From positions 310,001-374,000 of the forward strand of contig NZ_JAAONZ010000003.1 in assembly GCF_011602365.1 (NCBI RefSeq): DNA of 64,000 bases, in the 5' to 3' direction. Made by a program: the position numbers and the translations under genes. Below the pieces are notes generated by a model. It saw nothing but the letters and a program-made list of their open reading frames with translations. It ran no database searches and was not told the origin of the DNA. Source of the stretch: Pseudomaricurvus hydrocarbonicus. Lineage in GTDB: Bacteria > Pseudomonadota > Gammaproteobacteria > Pseudomonadales > Cellvibrionaceae. This document shows positions 1 to 8,443 of the stretch, piece by piece; the first letter of the stretch is position 1; the number at the start of each line of letters is the position of its first letter.

Positions 1-303
1 CATCGTGTCGCCGGTGCCGACGCCAACCCCTATTTGGTGGTTGCGGCAATTTTGGGGGGCATGTTGCTCGGGATTGAGCGTCAGCTGGAGGCTCCAGAGC
101 CGGTTACCGGCAATGGCTATGCTCAGGACGCGGACTTGTTGCCAGCCTACTGGCCAGAAGCCCAGCAGCGATTTCTGTCGTCCGCTTTTATCAGGGATTA
201 TTTCGGAGAAGAATTCCAAACGGTGTTTGGCAGCATCAAGCAGCAAGAGCTGGATGAGTTTAACCGCCATGTGTCGACGCTGGAATACGAAGCCTGTTTG
301 TAA
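1..303 (+). CDS. Glutamine synthetase family protein, C-terminal part (gamma-glutamylputrescine synthetase-like)
   Basis: The reading frame is open from the first base and ends with TAA, so only the last 100 residues of a gene starting outside the window are seen. It begins with HRVAGADANPYLVVAAILGG, a typical C-terminal segment of the glutamine synthetase catalytic domain in which the HR...ADANPY residues belong to the active-site wall. The ending resembles GlnA homologues that act on polyamines (PuuA/GlnA3 group, ATP-dependent gamma-glutamylation of putrescine) more than the adenylylated nitrogen-assimilation GlnA. The convergent LuxR-type gene beside it would fit a local catabolic regulator. 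Family membership is secure; the substrate is inferred. Confidence 0.85.
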   Translation, partial: HRVAGADANPYLVVAAILGGMLLGIERQLEAPEPVTGNGYAQDADLLPAYWPEAQQRFLSSAFIRDYFGEEFQTVFGSIKQQELDEFNRHVSTLEYEACL

Positions 304-478
304 CGCTGTTCTTGTCGGGCACGCCTGACAAGAACAGATTGTTGTTCAGAATGGATTGTTGTTCAGAATAGGTTGTTGCTCAGCGCCGGGGTTGCCGGGG
401 AGCCTGTTGTTTGACTTGCGCCTGTTCGAAATAAGCAATTTAAAAAGTCAAAGCTTGGCCGGTGAGGTGGCGAGCCGC

Positions 479-1321
479 TCAGGCGCTGGTGCGCAAGCTC
501 AGGTAGGTGGCCAGGACGTCGCCTTCTTCATAGTTGTCCACACTCATGACCGAATCCAAAAACAAGTAGAACAGCTCGGCTTGAGATTTGACTTCAAGTT
601 TGGCGTAGGCGTGTCGGCGGTGCAGTTTGACGGTGTCAGCGGCAATGGACAGCTTTTCAGCGGCGGCGCGGGTACTCAACCCGTGCAGGATGTAATACAC
701 CACTTGTGATTCTCGCTCGGTGAGCAGGCTTTTCCCAAAACCATCCAGGGCCGATTGCAGGTGCTGTCGCAAGTTGTTGTCTTGGGTGTGGGGGTTTCTG
801 GCTTTGACCAGGTGTCCTCGCCGCTGAACCAGCGTGGTGATCAATGGCTCAATATCCCTTAGTACTCGCAGTTCCTGCTGGCTGAACTTCTCCGGATTAT
901 CCGTTCGCCCCAGAGAGATGTTGACGAAATCTCCGCTACCGGTATCGACAATATAGCCGCATTCATCATGCAGTCCCGAAAGGCGATACCAGGAATTGTA
1001 ATATTCGCTGTGCTGAAACCCCGGCGGGGCCAGATCCGACAGCTGAAAAAAACCAAAACGCTTTTCCATGGAGGCCAGATAAAACGGATCCAATAAAAAG
1101 CTGGCCTTCATAAACTGATCCATGTGGAGGCTTCCTCCTTCAGAGGGAGACTCCAGATATTCACAGTAGGGCATGGCTCGATCCGGATAAATGATGATGG
1201 AGGCGTCATCGAGAGGCACCATCGCTTTGAACAGATCGATCAGTAAAGTGGGAAAGTTATCGCACTGTGCGTCGTTGATTAACGACTGCGCATGTTGGCA
1301 TAAAAGGGCTAAATTGGACAT
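479..1321 (-). CDS. LuxR-family transcriptional regulator
   Basis: This 280-residue protein ends in a LuxR/FixJ-type helix-turn-helix, roughly residues 197-255, beginning LLTERESQVVYYILHGLSTR and continuing through TVKLHRRHAYAKLEV, the recognition-helix region. The N-terminal 190 residues look like a GAF/autoinducer-like sensory fold but lack a motif I can assign. There is no receiver domain, so it is probably not a classical response regulator. It converges on the glutamine-synthetase-like gene, which it could regulate; this is inference from position. The start at 1321 gives a complete N-terminus (MSNLALLCQHAQ). The ligand is unknown. Confidence 0.8.
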   Translation of the reverse strand: MSNLALLCQHAQSLINDAQCDNFPTLLIDLFKAMVPLDDASIIIYPDRAMPYCEYLESPSEGGSLHMDQFMKASFLLDPFYLASMEKRFGFFQLSDLAPPGFQHSEYYNSWYRLSGLHDECGYIVDTGSGDFVNISLGRTDNPEKFSQQELRVLRDIEPLITTLVQRRGHLVKARNPHTQDNNLRQHLQSALDGFGKSLLTERESQVVYYILHGLSTRAAAEKLSIAADTVKLHRRHAYAKLEVKSQAELFYLFLDSVMSVDNYEEGDVLATYLSLRTSA

Positions 1322-1719
1322 GGCTGACCATTCTGTCTAACTCAATGGGGAGATGGTTTTAACCGTAACAGGAAACGTCCGTTCAAGCCACGCTCCGGGG
1401 CCCTTTTGGATGATTTTAACGAAATTAAAACGCCTCACATTACGCCAAAAAACAGCCCGGGGTCACAACTGACGAGGCGTCACTGAAGGCTTCGCAGCAG
1501 CCATCTGTTGTTGATCGGGGGGGCTTTAGCTTCCGGTTTTTATTGGCCTGAGGGCTACTGGGTAGATGGACGGCGTGGCTCGCGTTGAGGTTGACGCTGA
1601 GAAACTGTGCCGCGATGTCGCCAGATCCTACCGGACGGGCTCAAGTCGACATACTAACTTGCCCGGATGGAGTCCATACACTAGATTCTTCGGAGGCACC
1701 TGAAACGGGACTCGGTGAT
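1322..1719. other. Gene-free stretch between the LuxR gene and the small membrane protein
   Basis: About 400 bases lie between two divergent genes. They should hold both promoters, but I see no convincing boxes, hairpin, repeat or RNA gene. Confidence 0.4.
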
Positions 1720-2136
1720 ATGGCTAGATCTTTTTCGATTGGCAGTTTTATCGTGCGATGGCTATTTGCGTCTGCGCTGGTGTTCGCCACCTACAACCCC
1801 AGTGGTTATTCCTATGTATCGGTATTGTTGGAAAAAGGAACGGAATTTGGTCCCGTACTCGGACTCGCCGGCATTGTATTGATCATTGCCTGGGTGATTT
1901 ATCTCAGGGCCACCTTTCTGGCGTTGGGGTGGTTGGGGGTGATCCTGGGAACGGCGTTTTCTGCCTGCTTTGTCTGGTTGCTGATTGACCTCGGCTGGCT
2001 CAGTCTGGATTCTCCGGGGGCGATGGAATACGTCGTGCTGCTGGTGCTCTCATTCATCTTGGCTGTGGGGATGTCCTGGTCGCACATTCGTCGACGTATC
2101 AGTGGTCAGGTCGGCGTGGATGAACTGGAGCACTAG
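1720..2136 (+). CDS. Small integral membrane protein (DUF6524-like)
   Basis: From the ATG at 1720 (MARSFSIGSFIVRWLFASAL) this is a 138-residue, very hydrophobic protein with about four membrane segments. A conserved YNPSGYSY motif follows the first helix, and the C-terminus is charged (SHIRRRISGQ...ELEH). The frame stays open up to 1585, but the extra 45 residues are polar and unlike the rest, so I prefer 1720. It resembles a family of short proteobacterial inner-membrane proteins of unknown function (DUF6524, from memory). It stands alone and no function can be assigned. Confidence 0.65.
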   Translation: MARSFSIGSFIVRWLFASALVFATYNPSGYSYVSVLLEKGTEFGPVLGLAGIVLIIAWVIYLRATFLALGWLGVILGTAFSACFVWLLIDLGWLSLDSPGAMEYVVLLVLSFILAVGMSWSHIRRRISGQVGVDELEH

Positions 2137-2277
2137 CCGGGACTCTGGTGTCAGCTGAAGGTGGCATCAGCTTTCCCTGCTCGGTGCAGGAATGTCACGC
2201 CGGAGGTGATCGCTGTAAATCGGGCTGGTCGCGAATCAATAAGTGCGCCTCGTTAACGTCTGAGGTGCAGTCTGCTC

Positions 2278-2306
2278 TTGCAGTTTTTCTGGCGCGGCGC
2301 TAATCT
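2278..2306 (+). promoter_or_regulatory. Sigma-70 promoter of rnpB
   Basis: TTGCAG (2278-2283) and TAATCT (2301-2306) are separated by exactly 17 bases. The predicted start, 7-9 bases further on, coincides with the 5' end of the RNase P RNA deduced from its closing helix. The agreement of these two independent cues makes this one of the better promoters in the window. Confidence 0.65.
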
Positions 2307-2314
2307 TGCTCCCT

Positions 2315-2700
<386 letters not shown>

Positions 2701-3144
2701 ATAATTTATTTCCTGTCAGGGCTTTTGACGTGCTGATGTGGTTTAGGCTATGCAGGTGACACCGACCGGAGAGATCGCTGGCGGTGGCAATGGCTGGCCT
2801 GGTTGTGGCAGGTCGTAGCGGCCTTTGGGTGTGTGGTGGTCACGGACTGGGTGTGATCTGAAGTGCGCGCACCCTGCAGAGTAAGAGATGGTTTGAAAAG
2901 GCCCCTGTGAGTGGATTTCTGTGGGGTTTCAACTGGAGGTTCTCTCCGCCTTATTCCTCTTTTGCATAAGAGGAAGGTTTTCAAAAAATCAAATGGTATC
3001 GAACTTAATGTAATACATTAAGTTCGTGTTGTATTGCTTTGTTTTTCCTCCTCTTTTGGTTTTGCAAGACTCACACAAATTGAAACTTTCGCTCCAGTTT
3101 AGCGACGTTCCCCTCATTATTGATGATTTTGCCTTCCTAATACC
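2701..3144. other. Gene-free stretch between rnpB and the dcw promoter
   Basis: No supported gene is present. It contains a short hairpin at about 2954-2975 (TTCCTCTT, loop of six, AAGAGGAA) without a good T-run, which might help end rnpB transcription, and the perfect palindrome at 3001-3025 listed separately. The strand around 2800-2950 is G/T-rich but shows no family signature. Confidence 0.4.
3001..3025. repeat. Perfect 25-bp palindrome, possible operator
   Basis: GAACTTAATGTA, one central A, and TACATTAAGTTC form two perfect 12-base arms around a single base. A one-base spacer cannot make a normal RNA hairpin loop and no T-run follows, so a dimeric repressor site is more likely than a terminator. 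It lies about 120 bp before the -35 box of the mraZ promoter. The binding protein is unknown. Confidence 0.5.
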
Positions 3145-3172
3145 TTGACTTTGCACTGTGCAGATTTATAGT
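3145..3172 (+). promoter_or_regulatory. Promoter of the dcw cluster (Pmra-like)
   Basis: TTGACT (3145-3150) and TATAGT (3167-3172) are 16 bases apart, a good match to sigma-70 boxes. Transcription would begin near 3179, leaving a leader of about 90 bases before mraZ. The placement corresponds to the single strong mra promoter that drives much of the dcw cluster in Escherichia coli. Confidence 0.6.
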
Positions 3173-3179
3173 GGCAATG

Positions 3180-3227
3180 TGGTGTTTTGTGGGTAAAGGT
3201 GCATTTTTGTGGGTTTTTGGTGGTGGG
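3180..3227 (+). promoter_or_regulatory. Possible MraZ boxes (TGGG repeats with about 10-bp period)
   Basis: TGGT at 3180, TGGG at 3190, a degenerate TGCA at 3200, TGGG at 3210 and an out-of-phase TGGG at 3224 lie just downstream of the promoter. MraZ is known to bind direct TGGGN repeats separated by five bases near its own promoter. The 10-bp phase fits, but two positions are degenerate, so the call is tentative. Confidence 0.45.
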
Positions 3228-3266
3228 TGGTGTTAACCCATGCCCATTCCAACTTGGGGAAACAGC

Positions 3267-3707
3267 GTGTTTCAAGGCAGTCAGTCCATCAATATGGATG
3301 CAAAAGGGCGGATGGCGATACCGAGCAAGTATCGCGATCTGCTTTCGGCTGCCTGTGGCGGGCGCTTGATCATCACCGCCAATCCCTATGAAAAATGCCT
3401 GAACATCTACCCGGAGCCCCAATGGCGCGAAGTCAGTGCGAAAATCAGCGCACTGCCAAACAGTAATAAGCAGGTTCGCCGTTTGCAGCGTTTGGTATTG
3501 GGAAATGCCACAGAATTAGAGTTGGATGGGAATGGCCGGGTGTTATTGCCATCCATATTGCGAGATTTCGCGAAGTTGGATAAAAAATTAGTACTGGTCG
3601 GTTTGAATGAAAAGGCCGAGTTATGGAGCGAAGAAAGTTGGAACGCTCTGTTAGATGAGGATGACGATGCACCGCTGCCAGACGAGCTGCTGAGCTTGTC
3701 TTTATAA
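3267..3707 (+). CDS. mraZ: Transcriptional regulator MraZ
   Basis: MraZ is a small DNA-binding protein of the AbrB-like fold that represses the dcw promoter. I start it at GTG 3267 ([15 protein letters not shown]), which has GGGGAAA upstream and gives 146 residues; the ATG at 3240 would add nine unlikely residues. Both halves of the family duplication are visible: DAKGR at residues 11-15 and DGNGR at 87-91, each followed by a hydrophobic P-containing strand. It is the first gene of the cluster, and the TGGG repeats upstream are consistent with self-regulation. Confidence 0.95.
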   Translation: MFQGSQSINMDAKGRMAIPSKYRDLLSAACGGRLIITANPYEKCLNIYPEPQWREVSAKISALPNSNKQVRRLQRLVLGNATELELDGNGRVLLPSILRDFAKLDKKLVLVGLNEKAELWSEESWNALLDEDDDAPLPDELLSLSL

Positions 3708-3759
3708 CTTTTTACTGGGTGGCTCGCTGGTTGAGGCACCTATCAATTAGAGAGTCGGC

Positions 3760-4746
3760 ATGAGCGAAGAGCATATGGCCCAAAGTGGTAAAGAAGACCG
3801 TAACAGTGATCCTGTTCAGGGCGACCAGCATATTACCGTCTTGCTGAATGAAGCGGTGGACGCGTTGATTACGGATGTTGCCGGTACTTATGTGGATGGC
3901 ACCTTCGGTCGTGGTGGGCACAGCCGCTTGATACTCAACAGTTTGGGTACTTCGGGTCGTTTGATCGGCATTGATAAAGACCTTGTTGCGATTGACGAGG
4001 GGGTGGCATTGCACCACCTCGATGCCCGTTTTGACATTGAGCACGGCTCATTTGCACAGTTGAAATCCTTTATGGATGCTCGTGAACTCACGGGCAAGCT
4101 GGATGGGGTGCTGGTGGATTTGGGGGTGTCTTCACCACAACTGGATGTGGCTGAGAGGGGGTTTAGTTTTTTAAACGATGGCCCTTTGGACATGCGCATG
4201 GACACGACTCGCGGCCAGAGTGCGGCGGATTGGGTCAATGGTGCCGATGAATCTGAAATGGTGCGTGTTTTTAAAGCCTATGGCGAAGAGCGTTTTGCCA
4301 AGCGCATCGCCGGTGCCATTGTCAAGCGCCGGGCCGAGCGTCCTTTTGAGCGCACGCTGGATCTGGCTAAAGTGGTTGCGGAAGCCAATCCGGCCTGGGA
4401 AAAAGGTAAGAATCCGGCGACTCGGGTGTTCCAGGCTATTCGCATTGAGGTCAATAACGAATTGGGTGATCTTGAGGCCTTGCTGGATCAGGCGCTGGAG
4501 GTGTTGAAGCCAGGTGGACGTCTGGTCGTGATCAGTTTTCACTCGCTGGAAGATCGCATTGTAAAACGCTTTATTCGTCATCACGAGCGCGGTTTGGACG
4601 TGCCTGCAGGTTTGCCTTTGATGGAGTCTGAACTCAATAAAAGGCTTAAATCTCTGGGGAAGGCTGTGCGTGCTACCGGTGATGAAGTGAGTGCTAACGT
4701 GCGTTCACGAAGCGCGATAATGCGCATTGCGGAAAAAATACAATAA
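3760..4746 (+). CDS. rsmH: 16S rRNA (cytosine(1402)-N4)-methyltransferase RsmH
   Basis: RsmH (MraW) transfers a methyl group from S-adenosylmethionine to N4 of C1402 in 16S rRNA. The 328-residue protein has the family entry motif [13 protein letters not shown] (about residues 24-36), the SAM motif [11 protein letters not shown] (45-55), [11 protein letters not shown] and the C-terminal [15 protein letters not shown] second ATG at 3775 (MAQSGKED) is possible, since the first 20 residues are poorly conserved in general. It follows mraZ by 52 bases and precedes ftsL, the standard order. Confidence 0.96.
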   Translation: MSEEHMAQSGKEDRNSDPVQGDQHITVLLNEAVDALITDVAGTYVDGTFGRGGHSRLILNSLGTSGRLIGIDKDLVAIDEGVALHHLDARFDIEHGSFAQLKSFMDARELTGKLDGVLVDLGVSSPQLDVAERGFSFLNDGPLDMRMDTTRGQSAADWVNGADESEMVRVFKAYGEERFAKRIAGAIVKRRAERPFERTLDLAKVVAEANPAWEKGKNPATRVFQAIRIEVNNELGDLEALLDQALEVLKPGGRLVVISFHSLEDRIVKRFIRHHERGLDVPAGLPLMESELNKRLKSLGKAVRATGDEVSANVRSRSAIMRIAEKIQ

Positions 4747-4776
4747 CGTAATTTTTTTGGGAAAGTGGGGGCGATT

Positions 4777-5073
4777 GTGCCGGCCGTGGGTGCTCAACAG
4801 CTCAGCGCAAAAACGGGTTTTTTAGTCGTGCTCTTGTGGGCGCTGGTTTTGGCCAGTGCTTTCGGGGTTGTGCGCAGTACGCATGAGGCACGCGCCCGCT
4901 TAAATCAATTGGAGGTGATGCGGCGCGAAGCGGCGCAATTGCACGTGCAGTGGGGACAGTACCTGCTGGAACACAGTGCCTGGTCAGCCTATGGACGCAT
5001 TGAAAAGGAAGCGACAGAAAAACTGCATATGACAATCCCCCGAGGTGAGCAGCTGGTGATGGTGCCTAAATGA
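4777..5073 (+). CDS. ftsL: Cell division protein FtsL
   Basis: FtsL is a bitopic inner-membrane protein that forms the FtsQLB complex and activates FtsWI septal peptidoglycan synthesis. The frame gives about 98 residues: a short cytoplasmic part, one membrane helix (FLVVLLWALVLASAFGVV) and a periplasmic leucine/heptad-rich coiled coil (ARLNQLEVMRREAAQLHVQW). I chose GTG 4777, with GGGGG five bases before it, over GTG 4765, whose possible ribosome site is too close. The stop overlaps the ftsI start as ATGA. Sequence conservation in FtsL is low, so the call relies on position and architecture. Confidence 0.88.
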   Translation: MPAVGAQQLSAKTGFLVVLLWALVLASAFGVVRSTHEARARLNQLEVMRREAAQLHVQWGQYLLEHSAWSAYGRIEKEATEKLHMTIPRGEQLVMVPK

Positions 5074-6854
5074 AAGGTACCAAACTTAACGCGAACAAGC
5101 GTCAGCCAGAACAGACCATGACCATTCCCCGCTGGCGTTTTTCGCTGGCGGTTTTGTTGTTGGCTGTTCTTATGGCGGTGCTGCTGTGGCATGTGGCGTT
5201 GTTGCAGGTGGTTCCGGGCGAAGATAAAGGTTTTGAGTTCCTGCAAGGACAGGGTGATGCGCGTACGGTTCGTACCGAGGTGATTCCGGCCCATCGCGGC
5301 GTGATCACGGATCGCAATGGTGAGCCGCTGGCAGTCAGTACTCCGGTGACGTCTTTGTGGGCAAATCCGTCAGAACTGGCTGCGGATGCAGTGGTTGTGG
5401 CGGCATTGGCCAAAGCCTTGTCGATGGACGAAAAGGCACTGCGCAAAAAGTTGAAGCGCTATCAGGGCAAAGAGTTTATTTATCTGAAACGTCATTTGCC
5501 GCCACAGGAGGCGGAGAGCATTCTGGCGAATCGCTGGCCGGGGGTTTACGGACGTACGGAATATCAGCGTTTTTATCCAGCGGGTGAAGTTGCCGCTCAT
5601 GTTGTGGGGTTTACCAACATTGATGAAAACGGTCAGGAAGGGTTGGAGCTGGCCTTCAATGCCTGGCTCGAAGGGCGCTCCGGCTCCAAGCGGGTTCTTA
5701 AGGATCTGAAAGGCCGTATCATCAAAGACGATGGGGAATTGAAAGCGCCTGAGACCGGTAAGGATGTTCATTTGAGCATAGACCTGCGCATGCAGTACCT
5801 GGCGCATCGTGAGTTGAAGCAGGCAGTGGCGGAAAATAACGCCGCCTCAGGCAGTCTGGTGATGTTGGATACGCACACGGGTGAAGTGTTGGCGATGGTG
5901 AATCAGCCTTCTTATAACCCTAATGCGCGTAAAGGGATCCGCACCTCGGCGCTGCGAAATCGAGCCATTACGGATCAGTTTGAGCCCGGCTCCACCATGA
6001 AACCCTTGACCGTGTTAGCGGCCTTGGAAACCGGGCGTTATCACCCGCATACGATGATAGACACCAATCCGGGCTATATCCGGGTGGGTAAGAAAACCTT
6101 ATTGGACCACAAAAATTACGGTGTCATTGACCTGACAAAAGTCATTACCAAATCCAGTCAGGTTGGTATCAGTAAAGTGGCTCTGGATATGGAGCCCGAT
6201 GTGGTTCGCAATATGTTTTCCCGTCTGGGGTTGGGGCAGGGAACCGGGGTGGGCTTTCCAGGTGAAAGTGTTGGCCTGTTGCCGAACCGTTCCCGCTGGA
6301 CGCCGATTGAACAGGCTAATTTCGCGTTTGGTTATGGCATGACCGTAACGGCGTTACAGCTTGCCCAGGCGTATTCTGTGGTGGCGAATCTGGGCGTGAA
6401 AAAGCCGGTCAGCCTGCTGCGTCAGGACGTTGCGCCGGGTGGAGAACAGGCGGTTGGCGAAGCCATCTCCGGTCAGGTGATTGATATGTTAAAAACCGTA
6501 CTGCAACCGGGAGGCACGGCTCGCCGGGCGCAAATCGAAACTTACCCGGCGGCTGGCAAGACCGGCACGGTGCATAAAGTGGGTAAAGATGGTTACGCCG
6601 ACGATCGTTATCGTTCGGTGTTTGCGGGAATGGCGCCAGCAGAAGATCCCCGTATTGTTGTGGTAGTTGTGATTGAAGAGCCAAACACGGGTAAGTATTA
6701 CGGCGGCGAGGTGGCAGCACCGATTTTTGCCAAGGTGGCCGAGGGTGCTCTGCGCTTGATGCATGTGCCGCCTAAGGTCGTACCGGGAAATGAAAAGGTG
6801 GCGTTCGAGAAAAAGTCGCCTGACAAATTTGTTGCTCGGGGGCCTTTGTCGTGA
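5070..6854 (+). CDS. ftsI: Peptidoglycan D,D-transpeptidase FtsI (PBP3)
   Basis: Septal transpeptidase that cross-links peptidoglycan with FtsW. The 594 residues show a short N-terminus, a membrane anchor (about 26-46), a class B PBP dimerisation domain starting at THRG-like AHRGVITDRNGEPLAVST, and the transpeptidase domain. The catalytic serine is S308 in STMKP and the KTG motif is K497-T-G. The middle motif reads S362-S-Q instead of the usual S-x-N, an odd substitution noted in the findings. The start overlaps the ftsL stop (ATGA). The C-terminal tail after VPPKVVPG is short and basic. Confidence 0.96.
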   Translation: MKGTKLNANKRQPEQTMTIPRWRFSLAVLLLAVLMAVLLWHVALLQVVPGEDKGFEFLQGQGDARTVRTEVIPAHRGVITDRNGEPLAVSTPVTSLWANPSELAADAVVVAALAKALSMDEKALRKKLKRYQGKEFIYLKRHLPPQEAESILANRWPGVYGRTEYQRFYPAGEVAAHVVGFTNIDENGQEGLELAFNAWLEGRSGSKRVLKDLKGRIIKDDGELKAPETGKDVHLSIDLRMQYLAHRELKQAVAENNAASGSLVMLDTHTGEVLAMVNQPSYNPNARKGIRTSALRNRAITDQFEPGSTMKPLTVLAALETGRYHPHTMIDTNPGYIRVGKKTLLDHKNYGVIDLTKVITKSSQVGISKVALDMEPDVVRNMFSRLGLGQGTGVGFPGESVGLLPNRSRWTPIEQANFAFGYGMTVTALQLAQAYSVVANLGVKKPVSLLRQDVAPGGEQAVGEAISGQVIDMLKTVLQPGGTARRAQIETYPAAGKTGTVHKVGKDGYADDRYRSVFAGMAPAEDPRIVVVVVIEEPNTGKYYGGEVAAPIFAKVAEGALRLMHVPPKVVPGNEKVAFEKKSPDKFVARGPLS

Positions 6855-8443
6855 TGGCGCCGTTGATGGAAAGTACCTATCCAACCCTCGGGCAAATACT
6901 GCCCGATCTGTCGTTACAGAACGCCTTAACTTTTTCGGTTGGGCCGTTGGTGCTCGACAGCCGTCAGGTGACGGCTGGCGATACGTTTGTCGCGCTGGGC
7001 GGGACACAAGTGGATGGCGCCAGCTTTATTGACAGTGCGGTCAAGCAAGGGGCTGCATTGATCTTGGCTGAGGGGCTGCAAGAGGACTGTGAGTCGCTGG
7101 CAGACGGTGTGCACAAGGTTGTAGTACCGGCGTTGCGTGAAAAATTGAGCGCCATGGCCGGTCGCTGGTATTCAAATCCCTCACAGACCATGAATGTGGT
7201 TGGGATTACGGGAACCAATGGCAAAACCACCTGCAGCCATTGGCTCGCAGAGCTGTTGGCAGATCCGCAATCCCCGGCCGGCTCTGTGGGAACATTGGGT
7301 TATGGCCTCACCGGAGAGCCCATGACAGTGACTGGAATGACAACTCCGGACGCCATCCAGACGCAGGCCATTCTGTCGCAGTTACACGCTGACGGAGCCA
7401 AGTCGGTGGTGATGGAGGTTTCTTCCCACAGTTTGGATCAGCACAGGGTTGCCGGCGTTGCGTTTGATGTGGCGGTACTGACCAATCTTGGTCGTGATCA
7501 TTTGGATTATCACGGCGATATGGATCGGTATGTGGCGAGTAAAGCTCAGCTGATGCAGTTTGAGAGTCTCAAGGCGGCTGTGCTGAATGTCGATGACCCT
7601 TATGTTGAGGTCTTCAAGGCGGCTCTGGCGCCGTCGGTGAAGATGCTGAGCTACGGTTTGCGCGAGCAAGCCGATTTCAGTTTTCAACAGATTCAGTATT
7701 CACCGGCGGGCGTAAAGGCGATTTTAGTCACGCCCGAAGGGGATTTTGACGTGGCGTTGCCGGTCTGGGGTGAGTTCAATTTGCACAACATCCTGGCGGT
7801 GGTGGCCAGTGGCTATGCGCTGGGGCGTTCAGTGGCGATGTGGGTGCAGCGCTTGCCGGATCTGCCTTCGGTGGCTGGACGGCTGGAGCGGGTGGATGTG
7901 GATGCCGATATAACCGTTCTGGTGGATTTTGCGCATACGGCGGATGCCTTGCAATCCGTTTTGTCCGCGATACGCCAGCACAGTACACAGCGATTGTGGT
8001 GTGTGTTTGGTTGTGGCGGTGATCGCGATAAGGGTAAGCGCCCGTTGATGGCTGCCGTGGCCGAAGCCGTAGCGGATCATGTGGTTGTCACCAGTGATAA
8101 CCCCAGAATGGAAGAACCGCAAAGCATCATTGATGAGGTGATGGCTGGATTCAGAACCACGGCAGGGGTTGAGTGTATTGCCGACCGGGAAGCAGCCATC
8201 CGCCACGCCATTGTTAATGCAAAGGCGGGCGATTGCATTGTTTTGGCTGGCAAGGGTCATGAAAATTATCAGCAGATCGGTGCTGAAAAAATTCCGTTCA
8301 GCGATGTGACGGTTGCGCGCTTGGCACTGCAGTCAAGAGCTGAACAATTGAATGAGAGTGGCGTTGTTAAAGGCGATGACGTTGTTAAAAAAAGCGTCAC
8401 GGTTAAAGACAGTGGCTCAGTAAAGGGGGTGGAACGTGATTAG
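6854..8443 (+). CDS. murE: UDP-MurNAc-L-Ala-D-Glu:meso-diaminopimelate ligase MurE
   Basis: Adds meso-diaminopimelate to the peptidoglycan precursor in the cytoplasm. The P-loop GITGTNGKTT lies at about residues 117-126, and the amino-acid specificity motif DNPR at 415-418 is the form typical of diaminopimelate-using enzymes. The ATG at 6854 overlaps the ftsI stop by one base (TGATG); a GTG three bases earlier is also possible. The protein ends in an unusual polar tail of about 35 residues (VVKGDDVVKKSVTVKDSG) beyond the usual domain end. The murF start lies inside the last codons. Confidence 0.96.
   Translation: MAPLMESTYPTLGQILPDLSLQNALTFSVGPLVLDSRQVTAGDTFVALGGTQVDGASFIDSAVKQGAALILAEGLQEDCESLADGVHKVVVPALREKLSAMAGRWYSNPSQTMNVVGITGTNGKTTCSHWLAELLADPQSPAGSVGTLGYGLTGEPMTVTGMTTPDAIQTQAILSQLHADGAKSVVMEVSSHSLDQHRVAGVAFDVAVLTNLGRDHLDYHGDMDRYVASKAQLMQFESLKAAVLNVDDPYVEVFKAALAPSVKMLSYGLREQADFSFQQIQYSPAGVKAILVTPEGDFDVALPVWGEFNLHNILAVVASGYALGRSVAMWVQRLPDLPSVAGRLERVDVDADITVLVDFAHTADALQSVLSAIRQHSTQRLWCVFGCGGDRDKGKRPLMAAVAEAVADHVVVTSDNPRMEEPQSIIDEVMAGFRTTAGVECIADREAAIRHAIVNAKAGDCIVLAGKGHENYQQIGAEKIPFSDVTVARLALQSRAEQLNESGVVKGDDVVKKSVTVKDSGSVKGVERD

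Noticed and set aside
356-709. 117-residue plus-strand frame opposite the LuxR gene
   Set aside because: It mirrors the helix-turn-helix region of the minus-strand gene and has no ribosome site.
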